Of a DNA stretch of 64,000 bases, positions 49,654 to 61,045 are shown piece by piece. Position numbers and translations under genes: made by a program. The first letter of the stretch is position 1. Every line of letters starts with the position of its first letter. The notes beneath the pieces were generated by a model that saw only the letters and a list, made by a program, of their open reading frames with translations, was not told the origin of the DNA and did no database searches. The stretch is taken from contig NC_134081.1 of NCBI RefSeq assembly GCF_000715075.1, positions 69,618,153 to 69,682,152 of the forward strand, written 5' to 3'. The DNA is from Nicotiana tabacum. Taxonomy: Eukaryota; Streptophyta; Magnoliopsida; Solanales; Solanaceae.

Positions 49654-50733
49654 AGCTTAACCCAGGTAGAACCTTTTCACCTAGGGGGATCCAGCTCATA
49701 GTTCCGGGAAGAAATACTCTTCGCCCAGGCTTGTTTTCCTTAGCTTAACCCAGGTAGAACCTTTTCGCCTAGGGGGATCCAGCTCATAGTTTCCGGGTAG
49801 AAGTACTCTTCGCTCAGGTTGTTTTACGTAGCTTAACCCAGGTAGAACCTTTTCGCCTAGGGGGATCCAGCTAATAGTTCCGGGTAGAAGTACTCTTCGC
49901 CCAGGCTATTTTTTGTAGCTTAAACCAGGTAGAACCTTTTCGCCTAGAGGATCCAGCTCATAGTTCCGGATAGAAGTACTCTTTGCCCAGGCTGTTTTTC
50001 GTAGCTTAACCCAGGTAGAACCTTTTCGCCTAGGGGGATCCAGCTCATAGTTTCTGGGTAGAAGTACTCTTCGCTCAGGATGTTTTACGTAGCTTAACCC
50101 AGGTAGAACCTTTTCGCCTAGGGGGATCCAGCTCATAGTTCCGGGTAGAAGTACTCTTCGCTCCATGCTATTTTTCGTAGCTTAACCCAGGTAGAACCTT
50201 TTCTCCTAGGGGGATCCAGTTCATAGTTCCGAGTAGAAGTACTCTTTGCCCAGGCTTATTTTTAGTAGCTTAACCCAGGTAGAACCTTTTCACCTAGCGG
50301 GATCCAGCTCATAGTTTTCGGGTAGAAGTACTCTTCGCTCAGGATATTTATGTAGCTTAACCCAGGTAGAACCTTTTCGCCTATGGGGATCCAGCTCATA
50401 GTTCCGGGTAGAAGTACTCTTCGCTCATGTTGTTTTACATAGCTTAACCCATGTAGAACATTTTCGCCTAGGGGGATCCAGCTCATAGTTCCGGGTAGAA
50501 GTACTCTTCGCTCAGGTTGTTTTACGTAGCTTAACCCAGGTAGAACCTTTTCGCCTAGGGGGTCCAGCTCATAGTTCCGGGTCGAAGTACTCTTCGTCAG
50601 GTTGTATACGTAGCTTAACTCAGGTAGAAACCTATCGCCTAGGGGGATCCAGCTCATATTTCGGTTAGAAGTACTCTTCGCCCAAGCTCGTTTTTCGCAA
50701 TTTAACCCAGGTAGAACCTTTTCGCCCAGGGGA
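49654..50733 (+). repeat. 87-bp tandem repeat array in 3' region of element D
   Basis: About 12-13 units beginning AGCTTAACCCAGGTAGAACC, containing TTTTCGCCTAGGGGGATCC, CATAGTTCCGGGTAGAAGTA and CTCTTCGCYCAGG. The unit is close to 87 bp, a multiple of three, so the minus strand stays open over several units (49906-50166, 50262-50843) and translates to repeated MSWIPLGEKVLPGLSY; I regard that as an artefact of the period. Confidence 0.95.
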
Positions 50734-50734
50734 T

Positions 50735-51060
50735 TCATTTTCATTTCAGTAATAGAGGGTACTAACCCCTGGTTACATTTCTTTTCCGTAATACAGGGTG
50801 TCATCCCCTGGTTATATTTCCTTTCAGTAATATAGGACGTCATCCCATGACTACATTCTTTTTAGTAATACACGGTACCAACCCATGATTACATTCTTTT
50901 TTCGTAATACAGTGTATCAACCCCTGGTTACATTTCCTTACCAGTATCAGGGTACACCAATCCCTAGTCGTTTTTCCAATATAGGGTCTCCACTCCCTAG
51001 TTTCTTTCATTTTAAATATAGGGTCTCCATTCCCTAGTCTCTATTTTTTTTTCCGTAGTA
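50735..51060 (+). repeat. Second tandem repeat block in element D, about 50-bp units
   Basis: Units with the core TAATACAGGGTGTCATCCCC and TGGTTACATTTC, decaying into TATAGGGTCTCCACTCCCTA-like shorter units. Confidence 0.8.
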
Positions 51061-51780
51061 CACCATTCTCGACCTTTTATTGCTTTCAATAAAGAAGTAG
51101 TTTAGAATTTTGTTACAATAACTCACGAAATTTTCCTAGTACAAACTGGGGCCAAAACATTTCGCTCGTTTGTTTGTTTTGGTGTCTGAGTAGGTTTTAC
51201 CTCGAGGCACATGGTTCGAGATGGCCAAAAGAAGAAGTCTCAATTCAGAATAAAAGAAAAGAAACAATAGGTGATCCAAAATGCAAAAGTAGTTGAAAAG
51301 ATATGGAATGCTCAAGACATGACTGAAGCCACGAGCATTGGAGTCCCGTTTTGATTAGAAGAAGCTATAGAACAATCAACTAGCACCTACAGCTAGCGAG
51401 CATCAAAGTTTAGATCAGAGTCTACATGAAGAACCAGTCAAGACTCAAGATCAAGTTTCAGAAGACTCATAGATAGGAATCTTGTAACTCATAGCTGATA
51501 GGCTTGTTTAGTTTCTTTTTTATAATAGCAGGACCGCGGACCGGAGCCTCAACGGAACCTCACTCGACTCCTCAACTCACCATTCAACCATTCTCCTTGA
51601 ACTACATGTGACCTGATTCCCCTATAACCCGGGATATGTAGGCTGTCCAAAACCAAGACTCGGTTGCACCCTATCTTTTATTTCTTTTCCTTTTGAATTT
51701 CTATTTGGTCAAAATTAGTCACATGACTCACCTAGTCTTTGCCTGAAAACTCTTCATATTTCCAAGCAAAGAGGGACAGC

Positions 51781-53773
51781 TGTGAGCACCTAATTTTTGA
51801 CTATATTTGAATTTTTATCACCTTCTACTATGTAAATATTTTTAGAAAATTAGTATATATTATTTTAGCTTTGTTATATTTTTTTATATAGGGTAAGAAT
51901 TAAAAATAATTTAAAAGGTTAAATTATTACTATTAGTATTATTTTTATTTTTTATCTTTATTTTAAAATAAAATAAATTTTTAAAAAAATCAAAAAAATT
52001 AAATATTTTTTTAAATTTTCGGATGTGAATAAAATAATAGAAAAATTAAAAGTATGGAATAAAAAATTCAAAGTAAAAGTAGGTGGAAATTATTTTTTAA
52101 AAAAAGTAAAAGAAAGTAAAAAATTAAAAAAATAAAAGTAAAAGAATGTGGAAATTTAAAAATAAATAAAAAGTAAAATAAAGTTTGAATTACCAAATAA
52201 AAGTAAAGGTAGCTGAAATTCTTTTTAAAAAAAAGTGAGTGGAAATTTAAGAAAAAGTAAAATAAGTGGGAAATAAAAAAAAAAAAGAAAAGTAAAAAAG
52301 TGGGAATTTAAATATAATAAAAGTAAAAAAATGGGAAATTAAAAAATAAAGTAAAGGAAAGTGGAGAATTATATTTTTTTTAAAAGAAGAAAAATGGGAA
52401 GTGGAAATTCTTTTTAATTAAATAATAATAATAAAATTAAAAAATTAAAAACAAATCTGAAAGATTCCTAAATATTTTCTATAAATAGAAGAGAAATGTG
52501 AGGAGAAAAAAGAGAGGGAGAAGGAGAAAAAAAGAAGGGAGGAGGGAATGGAGAGAAATTATTTTTCATCTTCTACAGTAAGGGCATTTCTACTCGTGTC
52601 ATTCTTTCTTCGTCTTTCTTTCAAAAAATCCAACAAGTCATCACCCAAAATCCAACAAAATACTTCATAACATCCCTTTTTACACATCAAAAAGTGGAGT
52701 CAATAGTCGAGGTCGAGGATTTCGTTGGAGCTCCGTTCACTAGGTTTGATGTTATTCGTCGCTTATGTTTATTCGACGTTCGTCTAAGTTATTGTACCTG
52801 TTCTTGGAGACTCATTTAATTGAAAATTTTGCATTAAAGTTTTATTTTTCCCTCTGTTCTTTTTATCTTATTTCATGTGATTTTATTTATTTGCCTTTAA
52901 ACTTTATAAATTATAATGTAAGTTAGTCCTTAAATTAATCACGTTTTTGGAAATATGGTATTCAAACTTACTTTAAAGTTGGGAAGATTTGGACCATAAT
53001 GAGTTTGGGCTTCAATTGTTGGGTTGTAGGGTATTGGTATATGATGGTTTATTTATTCAAATATCTAAAATCATACAATTCTTCCACAAGTAATTCCATA
53101 ATTCATGGCCTTTATAATAATCTCAAACTTAGGAAACAAACAAATCATGAATGCGCTAGAATGCTTTAGGCGTACTCATAATTAATTTAATCATCGTGAT
53201 TATGTATACGTTCGCGTGACATAATTATGATTCCCAAAACTAAAATCAAGGTATGCGTTCGCGCAACTTTGGGCGAAATAACTTTAAATATAATAAAAAT
53301 GCTATTAATTGCGTGCACGTACACGTGACATAATTTTGGCACAATAAACAAAATGGATTCACACACGTGATTCGTTTCAAAGATAATTTCATATTTTAAT
53401 ATAAAAGCGGATAGATAAAATATGGAAACCAATAAATCACAGTTTATCTAAAATTAATTCAAGCCAAGTTGTAGTCAATAAAGCGACCGTGCTAGAACCA
53501 CGGGACTCGGGGAATGCCTCATACCTTCTTCCCGGTCAACAGAATTCCTTACCCGAACTTTATTTTCGCAAACCAATAATAATAGAGTCAAACCTTCCTT
53601 TGACTAGGGATTCAAATAAAATGTGACTTAGAACACCCAAAAAATCAATTCCAAGTGACGACTCTGTAAATAAAATAATCCCAATTCAAATTTGTCACTT
53701 TAATTGAAAAAACTCTTTAACCCACAACAATCCATAACACACATATCTTTTGGGGTATAAAAGGGGTGTGACA
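51781..53773 (+). repeat. 3' LTR of element D
   Basis: 1993 bp, TGTGAGCACC to GGTGTGACA, preceded by the purine-rich AAGCAAAGAGGGACAGC. Only scattered substitutions and homopolymer-length changes against the 5' LTR. Confidence 0.93.
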
Positions 53774-53778
53774 ACTCT

Positions 53779-55271
53779 CAGCTTTCGTTTTAGTCCAATA
53801 GTGTCTAATTGTATTCCCGAAAACTGATGAAATATGATTACCTGCAGGAGTATTGGAAAATGAGCCGCTACGATGAAATCCAACTCAAGGAGGAGTGATC
53901 TGAACAAGGACAAAAATCAGGCACAGAAGCCCAAGTGCGGACCGCAGATTTCTATCTACGACCGCAGAATGTGAAGGAAAATCAACAGAGCCCCAGTGCA
54001 AACTGCGGACCGCACAATTATTATGCGGCTGCAGAAGCTACGTAAGAGCCAAAGTTCATAGAGCTTCATTTCAAGCTCAAGAAGAAATGCGGACCGCACA
54101 ATAATTGTGCGGCCGCAGAAACAGCTATGCGACCGCACTCAGGAAATGTGCGGTCCGCAGAAGAGCCCAGTGCGGCCTCACCTAGAATTGTGCGGACCGC
54201 AGAACATGAGAGATGCGGCTGTAATCCAGAATTGTGCGGCCACATAGTCAACTCCTGTCAAGATCTGAAGAGAAGTGCGGACAGCACATATATTTGTGCG
54301 GCCGCAGAACCTCCGAAAGGGCAATTATGCCCAAAAATTCCATCTTTGTATAAATAGACTACTTTCACGAAATTAGGTAAAGTTTTGAATATTAAAAGTC
54401 CTGTAGCCGTTTTTACTTACCTCTTTAGGCAACTTTATCTTACTTTGGTGATTTAACATTGGATTTTTATCTTTTAATCTTGCAATATCAGTTTTATCAT
54501 CTTCTCTTCTTTATTTTCTTCTATACCCATTATGAGTAGCTAGATTTCTAACTAGGGTTGTGACCCAACCCTAGTGTGTAAATCTAATGGGTGTTTGATT
54601 TATGACTTTTTTATGGTTGAGTGTTTATTATTTAGCCTTATTCTTGCCTTTAATTGTAAAATTAATGGTTGCAAATATTAGTTTATGCCTATTTGACTTG
54701 GCCTCTACTTGAGAAAGAGAGGCTTAGTCTAGAAAAACTTGGCTAACAAAAATTTAGAATAAAATCAAGATACTGATAGTCCCAATTAAAGGGTTGAACC
54801 TAGTTATAGTAAAACCCGACTTGAGCATTTTATCAACTGTTTGTTCAATACCCATTTGGACTTGAGAAAGCCAAATTGGTCAAAAGCAATCTCTTACCGA
54901 GAGGTATTGAGTGGGTATTTGAGTGTTGATTGCTATAATACACTCCGACCAACAAAATAAGCTTTAAAGTTTATAACCCGTTAGGCAAACACCTAGGTGA
55001 AGGTCATACTCCTAGGACTTTTTATATATTTGAAAACTATCCAAAAATAATATTCTCTAGTTTTATATCTTTAGAATTATAATCCTTAACGTAATTTTAG
55101 AAGTAAAAACAAAATCATATTTGTGGAAGTGCAACCAAGATACTTCACGTGCTATATCCAAATATATACCACTAATCCCATCTCAGCTCCCTGTGGGACT
55201 CCTTGTTGGGTATTATTATTGCAATCGACCGTTTCACAACCCGGAATAGAGGCGTGACTTGGACGAGATCA
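53779..55271 (+). repeat. 3' LTR of element E, remainder
   Basis: Resumes at AGCTTTCGTTTTAGTCC after element D and its ACTCT duplication; ends GACGAGATCA. Contains the palindrome array (53935-54307) and TATAAATAG (54349-54357). A deletion of about 13 bp near 55196 relative to the 5' LTR is visible. Confidence 0.92.
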
Positions 55272-55276
55272 CAATG

Positions 55277-56956
55277 CGCTCAACTACATGAACTTTGAGA
55301 CTGTCAACATCCTCAACACCAATGACACTAGAGTCAACTAAATATGTATCCCCAATTTCCTTAGTTAACTCTAGTATCTCTTCTACAACATCGGCATCCT
55401 CAAATTCTAGTTTGATTGATTGTCGGCGTTCTACTATGGACCCCTCTATTGGCACCTCAATTTCTGTCTCTAATGCACACTACTCTTGTCTATTATTCAT
55501 AATATTATCTTGTTGAGCATTTAAAGCCTCAACCAATTACCTCACGTGTGCCTCCAGATTAAGTATAATTGCCTCTTGCCTTTGGATAGTATCTAATTGC
55601 CTTTGGTTAGTATCCCCTAGCCTTTGTATTTGCAGTTGTTTCTTATTACTTCGTTCCATGAGGAATTTTAACATAGGGGTGGGCATAAAATTCGAAAAAC
55701 TAAAAAATCATACCGGACCGAATTAATTCGGTATCGGTTCTTTGGTTATTCAGTACTAATTCGGTATTACTTTTTCAAAAGTTCGGTACTTCGGTACGAT
55801 TTTTGGTATTGGTCTTTCGATACTTCGGTAAACCGAAATACCGAAATACTTAAGAAACTTGTCCAACAATGAGTTTCTTGGCTTTTCTTTTCAATCACAT
55901 TGTTCTTTGTGAATTGGCCTTGACTGTTTGGTTGCATTAGCTATGTTGTTTGTCATTTTCACTTCTACTTTCACTTATTAATTTATACTTTAGTATCTCA
56001 TAAGTTGATTGTAGTGAGTCTTGTTTCCTGGCCATATGAAACATGCATAAATGTGGGAATAATTACATTGAAGGAGTTAACTCAACTAACACATGCTATG
56101 GTGGACCTGCTACTGTGTGAATTGGGTGGAGAATGGGATGGACGCTATGGACTTCTTGTATGCACAGATAGTGCCGATCATCGCCTATAAATATTTTCAT
56201 AGCATCTGTATTGTCTAATAGACTTTGAATATGCATTCTTTATTTATAAGCATGTAGCTAGAAATAGACCGGGGCCTCTAAATCACAATTGTATGGTTAT
56301 ACTAAAGGACATGCTAGGCCAACTGGAGGAGTTGTTGCCATTGCTATTCTAATTGGGTACTGATCTTATATTGTTATGTGATTCCTAAAGAATTAGAATT
56401 CACCGCTTTTGTTCACAAAGATTTGGTAATACAATACCGAACCGTACGGAAATTATACCGAACCAAATAAAAAATTATTGAACCGTACCGAACTACTTTG
56501 GTACGGTATTTGGTATGCACAATTGATAAGCCGAATACCGAAATACCGTACCAAAATTCTTAAAAACCGTACTGAAGTACCGAACGGCTACCCCTACTTT
56601 AACATATCTTTGATCTCTTTCATGTCATCATCCTTGGGTTCTTTGTTCCTATTAACTTCACCAGAAAAAGAAGAACCATCAAAGTAAGGGGTTGGGGAAA
56701 GATAAGAAATATAAGCACAATCATGAAAGTGACCATCTTGACCACCACACATATCACACAAATTCCACATATAAGATTGAGTTGGTGCACATAACTCACT
56801 CTCGGGAATAATTGGATAATTTTGCCACGAGTGATTTTCTTCACAATATGTATGAGGATCAACTGTAGAATTATCAATATCTAAACTCACATAATTCCAA
56901 GATGCCATGTTTATCAAATCAACAAGTAAAACAAAAATACAAAAAATCAAATACAA
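55277..56956 (-). pseudogene. gag-like ORF of element F, split by a hAT element
   Basis: The start region at 56956-56597 reads LINMASWNYVSLDIDNSTVD and the Cys/His cluster LCDMCGGQDGHFHDCAYIS, then DDDMKEIKDMLK. A 0.92-kb hAT element interrupts it. The reading resumes at 55665 with a Gln/Leu-rich coiled-coil-like segment (KKQLQIQRLGDTNQRQLDTI), a stop, then EFEDADVVEEILELTKEIGD up to the insertion point of E at 55276. The ATG of MASWNYV (about 56907) is the likely start. The CxxC...H...HxxC cluster is what marks gag-only Athila-like elements. The remainder continues beyond E below 30632. Confidence 0.7.
55674..56596. mobile_element. Small non-autonomous hAT element inside gag of F
   Basis: The ends are TAGGGGTGGGC and, reverse-complemented from the right, TAGGGGTAGCC. 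The flanks TTTTAACA (55666-55673) and CTTTAACA (56597-56604) form an 8-bp duplication with one change. The interior is rich in CGGTATCGG / CCGAAATACCG words near both ends. No transposase. Its ends split a continuous gag reading, which supports the boundaries. Confidence 0.85.
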
Positions 56957-57006
56957 AAAAAATAAAAATCAAAATTCAAACTTGAAACCTACAGCTACAC
57001 CGTTAA

Positions 57007-57024
57007 TTCCCCGGCAATGGCCCT
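57007..57024 (-). other. Primer-binding site of element F (Athila type, mutated)
   Basis: The minus strand reads AGGGCCATTGCCGGGGAA, close to TGGCGCCGTTGCCGGGGA, six bases inside the 5' LTR end TGATCA. The same primer class as element E. Confidence 0.75.
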
Positions 57025-57030
57025 AAAATT

Positions 57031-58315
57031 TGATCACGCCCAACACTAGTCCTAAAAAGGATAAGCGGTCACCGCAAATATAATCCGGTCTAAGAGTCCG
57101 GAGTCGAATCCTATAGAGAACTAAGATTTAGCTACAATTGTTCACTATCACTAAGAAGACAAGCTCGAACAATTCCTAAGTTATAAATATTAAGATTCTT
57201 ATATCTAATTAAGTAATAAATTAAAGTAGTAGATTAACAACTAGAGATACTAGGGATTGGAGACAAGCTTAACGAGGTCTAAAGTTATGATTTCCCCAAT
57301 TATCGGAATCCTTCCCGCTATATCTTCTATAATTTCGCCTAAGTATTTTTCACCGATCGTGAGTACTTTGGGTGTCGTAACTCTCTCTCGAGCAACTGCC
57401 ACAATTTATTAGACGTATTCTCTCGAACTACGCTAGCTGGCACTAATTCACCGCTCACTCCGATCGCACCAAGGTATCGTTATCTCTAATCTCGCCTTTA
57501 AATCCTCTGTATTGATCTCTTACATACGTTAGGAGTGATGTTGTCCAACAACTATACCTAAATGTGTACTCTCTCTCGAGCAATATACACACTAAATAGG
57601 CACAGTCAATTGATGTCCATTCAATCAACAGCAATAAACACGTAGTTGAACAAGTAGAGAAATCCAATGACTCAACTATATAAAAATATCACAGGAATTT
57701 ATCCTACAAAAGGTTCCATCAAAACCCTAGATAACTAATTAGCTATTCATAATAGCATGCAAAACTATAATACTAGAATTCATAACCAGTAATGGAAATA
57801 GGAAGAAGAAAGTAAAAAACTTGTAGAAGAATTTCCCGCCTTGCTCCTAGCGTGTTCTTGCCTCCTTGGGCCGAATCCCATCTCCAAAAATGTCTATCCC
57901 TTCTTAGACATGTTTAGGGAGTATTTATAGGCTAGGGTTGAAGTCCTTGAGTCCAAATTTGGGTCGGAGTCTTTTAATTCACGACTTTTAATTACCGGGC
58001 TATAGACCTCACGAGGCCAGGCTTATAGCGCGGTCAGCCTGGCTACAGAGCTGGCTACGCCTGGCCTGTAGCGCGGTCAAACTGGTTGTAGAGCTGGCGT
58101 TATTTGGTCTGTAACATGGTTTGGGTACTTGATGCTTTTGTGCTCTTTTCCTGCATTTTTGTCCTTTTTTGTGCAACTTTAACTCATCTTTGTCTTCCGA
58201 TACTCCTACACATAAAACAACATAATTTAGCTCAAACATCGCACAATTAACCACTAAACTAACAACATGTAAGACGAGTAATGTACTAAAAATATAGCAT
58301 TTTGGCCACATATCA
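57031..58315 (-). repeat. 5' LTR of element F
   Basis: 1285 bp; the minus strand starts TGATATGTGGCCAAAATG and ends GGCGTGATCA. TATAAATA on the minus strand at 57922-57929 mirrors the copy at 27816-27823. Very similar to the left LTR. Confidence 0.92.
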
Positions 58316-58320
58316 GTGAT
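58316..58320. other. Target-site duplication of F, right copy (GTGAT)
   Basis: The same five bases as 26925-26929. Confidence 0.85.
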
Positions 58321-58331
58321 ATTTTAACATA

Positions 58332-59513
58332 GGCAGAATAGCCTAATAGACACCTCTACTTGTCCCGTTTTGAGATCCCGGCCCTCATACCTTACGAAGT
58401 TTCATTTAGGCACCTCAACTCGTTCAAAATAATTTTTTAAATCCCTTTAACCGTTGACCAAGCTTATGCGGCGCTAAGCCGGCTGAGTTAGACGAAATGT
58501 ATGAGATGCACGCATATAAAGCGAGTGGTAACAATGAATTTGATTTTAAAAAGATTAAAATAAAAATAAAAGAAAAGAAACTTAAAAATAATTGCTAAGC
58601 TAACTTTCCCATTCCCTTCCCGGTACTCTTCCCCTACCATCGTGAATTCCCTCGTCTGTATTCTTCTTAACCCCAATACTCTTCTGCCCCACCCTCGCAT
58701 CTTCCTATACACTTCAGTCTCAAGATACAGGCAATAGCAACTGTTAGACGGAGCAATGACAGGAAGATTTCCTGCTCCTATTTCAAACTCCTCGCAAATC
58801 CATTACATCGATACCTAGAAGAGTTGTGTTCCACCTCCGATTCTTGCTTCTCTTTTGTTTGTAAAAGAAGAAAACATAATCTGAATGTAAATTAGTAAAC
58901 AACAACTAATTGAACAACGATCTAGGGCAGTGGGTGAGATTTAATGGAGATATGAGAAGGTGGAGACCCAAATAAACATGAGTTTTCTCTTGTTTAAATA
59001 TTTTTTTATCGTTAAAATGCTCAAAAGTATCTGTGTCTTCTTGTTAAAGCAATATCTTGGAATCATCATCAATATGATCAATGTATCTACTGAAGAGTAG
59101 GAATTGCATGGTTCCCAAGAGTTTTTTTTTTTTGGATGAGTGGGGCGCAATTAGCAAGGAATTTTGGAATGATTTTTATTTATTTGTGAGCTTTCGAAAA
59201 ATGATTGTTGGTTGTATTTTGGGTTGGGTTAATGGAAGAAAAGGGTCCATTTGGGGTGGGAGAAGGGACGAGTAGATGGCGGAGCAAATATTGAGTGAAA
59301 TTGAATAGTGAAAATTTTGAAATAAAATGATGATATGGCATAGAAAATTTGAGCTGGACATTGACGTGCCATCCACATCGTGTGTTTGAAAAGCACGCAA
59401 GATCAAAGGGGTTTAAAAGAGTTACTTTGCACAAGTTGAGGTGTCTGAATGAAATTTTGTAGGGCATGAGGGCCGGGATCTCAAAACGGGACAAGTAGAG
59501 GTGTTATTCTGCC
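58332..59513. mobile_element. Mutator-like non-autonomous element 2 with long inverted ends
   Basis: A perfect 10-bp duplication TTTTAACATA (58322-58331 and 59514-59523) flanks it. The terminal inverted repeats, GGCAGAATAG at left and GGCAGAATAA in reverse complement at right, share CACCTCTACTTGTCCCGTTT, then GAGATCCCGGCCCTCAT, for about 85 bp and weakly to about 115 bp. Nine- or ten-bp duplications and long inverted ends indicate Mutator-like elements. The subterminal CTTTAACCGTTGACCA matches the copy at 4022-5101. No transposase and no recognised captured gene. Confidence 0.9.
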
Positions 59514-59523
59514 TTTTAACATA

Positions 59524-61045
59524 AAATAACAATGAATTAATTACATCACATGGGACGCTAGTCCCCTTTTAAAGGGTCACTGTGGAAGGAAAAGGAATGA
59601 AAGCAAACGTGAAAAATGAGAGGAGAAGATTTTAATTCCTCGGAGTCTCATAAGGATGGGTGTTCTTGGACCTTTTGCATGTTGCAGTGTAATGCCATAA
59701 ACGTTTTTTAGCAAATCAATAAAAGCATGATATATATTTTAAATAAATTCTTATTACATATTATGATTTAGTAACTCTTTACTAGCATCAACACATTAGT
59801 TACTTTTGGTATATTAACATTCATCGCTCTTTCTAGAATGTAAAGATCTAGTATTCAGAAAGAAAGGTAACGCTTATTTTGATAATAATATGTAATAAAA
59901 GAGTTTCAGAAAATAGCAATGTTTGGTCAAAATAATTATTAAAGCTTGCGATTGACTACTTTCTCCAAAAATGATTTTAAGTGTCAAATTACAAAAATAA
60001 CATAATATAAAAAGATTCATGTTTCAATTAGTATTACATAAATAAAAAAATGATTTAAAATATTATTTTGAGAGATTTTAATTAAGTTTTTAATTATTTA
60101 ATTAAAAGTGAAAAGATAAAATTACATAATAGAGAGGAGGGAAGTGTTTATGAGACTGGTGTCATATTGTCGGTCGACAGTGCCTGAGATTAGTTCTTGT
60201 CGTACTTTTGGGATAGTTTGGTCAACATTAAATTTTGCAAGGATATTTTTATCCGGAAAAAAATAGCTTCTAGTTCTTTTTAAGTATAAGCTGTTTTTTT
60301 CAACTTTTCTCCCACATCAGAAAAACGACCTTTACAACTATTCAAGATTTTTAATATATACTAAAAGTTTGATCGAATACCTTAATTTTTCAAAATAAAC
60401 ATTTTGACATAAATAAGCACTTTTAATATTCCGGAAGCTTGGCGAAACAAATTATAAATGCATTTTCCCGAGGTGACACTCGTCTGTTAAATAGAAATTA
60501 TGGCTTAGCTTTTGATTGGGAGAACTGAATTTGCCCAAGATAAGAAAGCTAGTTTAAATAGCCATTCATTCAATGATGTTAACTTGAGTTGCTTGTTTAA
60601 AATACGGCACTCCAAGTGAGATTTTCCAGTTTAAGAAGAGTTCAGTACAAGAGGGAACAAATTAATCATCTGACTTGACCAAAACCACAAGTTTTTAGTA
60701 GTAGTATTTAACATATATTGTAACAAAAATCAAATGAACGTTTGTGTTTTTACACATCTTTGCTTGTTTCTTTTTATTTTTGTGGATTATTTATATCTTC
60801 CAGATAAGAAGCCAGAATCACCAAAAAGTTTGAGATAGTAAAGTTACATATATATATACTATAGTTGCTCTTAAATTGTCATTCATATTTCGTTCAACGT
60901 TGGTATACAATAATATTAGCAGTACAAAATATAGGGCAGGGCCTTTTTCTTTTTCTATTTTCTCTCTTTTTTCTTTGCTGTAGGCTTTGTGGGGAGAAGA
61001 GCAGGGGGGTGGGGATAGGAAATTCACTTTTTTCTCACACATCAC
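59524..61045. other. Intergenic, AT-rich
   Basis: Downstream (3') side of the glyoxalase-like locus. No gene or complete element recognised. Short TATATATATA run at about 60849. Confidence 0.5.

Larger units (their letters stand above)
43008..53773 (+). mobile_element. Element D: Ogre-like retrotransposon with pol core deleted, inserted in LTR of E
   Basis: LTRs at 43008-44991 and 51781-53773 start TGTGAGCACC and end GGTGTGACA, and are flanked by ACTCT (43003-43007 and 53774-53778). The primer site TGGCGACTCTGCTGGGGA is the tRNA-Arg type characteristic of Ogre elements. Inside are eroded gag, a pre-RT linker joined directly to the integrase C-terminus, and a 3' region with tandem repeats, also an Ogre trait. 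RT, RNase H and the integrase core are missing. At 10.8 kb it is short for the family. Confidence 0.88.
30638..55271 (+). mobile_element. Element E: Athila-like Ty3/gypsy retrotransposon, inserted in F
   Basis: The 5' LTR (30638-32177) and the 3' LTR (42971-43007 plus 53779-55271) are flanked by CAATG (30633-30637 and 55272-55276). Between them lie a primer site of the type used by Athila elements, gag, protease with the [10 protein letters not shown] motif, RT with FMDDF, RNase H, integrase, and an additional ORF after integrase. That layout is Athila. Every coding region has stops or shifts. Its 3' LTR is interrupted by element D. Without D the element is about 13.9 kb. Confidence 0.9.
26930..58315 (-). 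mobile_element. Element F: gag-only Athila-like (TR-GAG type) element, split by E
   Basis: Two LTRs of 1281 and 1285 bp (26930-28210; 57031-58315), each TGATCA...CATCA/CATATCA, are flanked by the exact duplication GTGAT (26925-26929 and 58316-58320). On the minus strand the 5' LTR is at right, followed by a primer site of the Athila type, a gag-like ORF and a long non-coding 3' part. There is no PR, RT or INT. Removing E and the small hAT element leaves about 5.8 kb. Such an element would need proteins from an autonomous Athila-like partner; that dependence is an inference. Confidence 0.88.

Noticed and set aside
49906..50843. Two long minus-strand open frames encoding repeated MSWIPLGEKVLPGLSY
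   Set aside because: They are produced by the 87-bp tandem array of an Ogre-like 3' region; the period is a multiple of three. No independent coding evidence.
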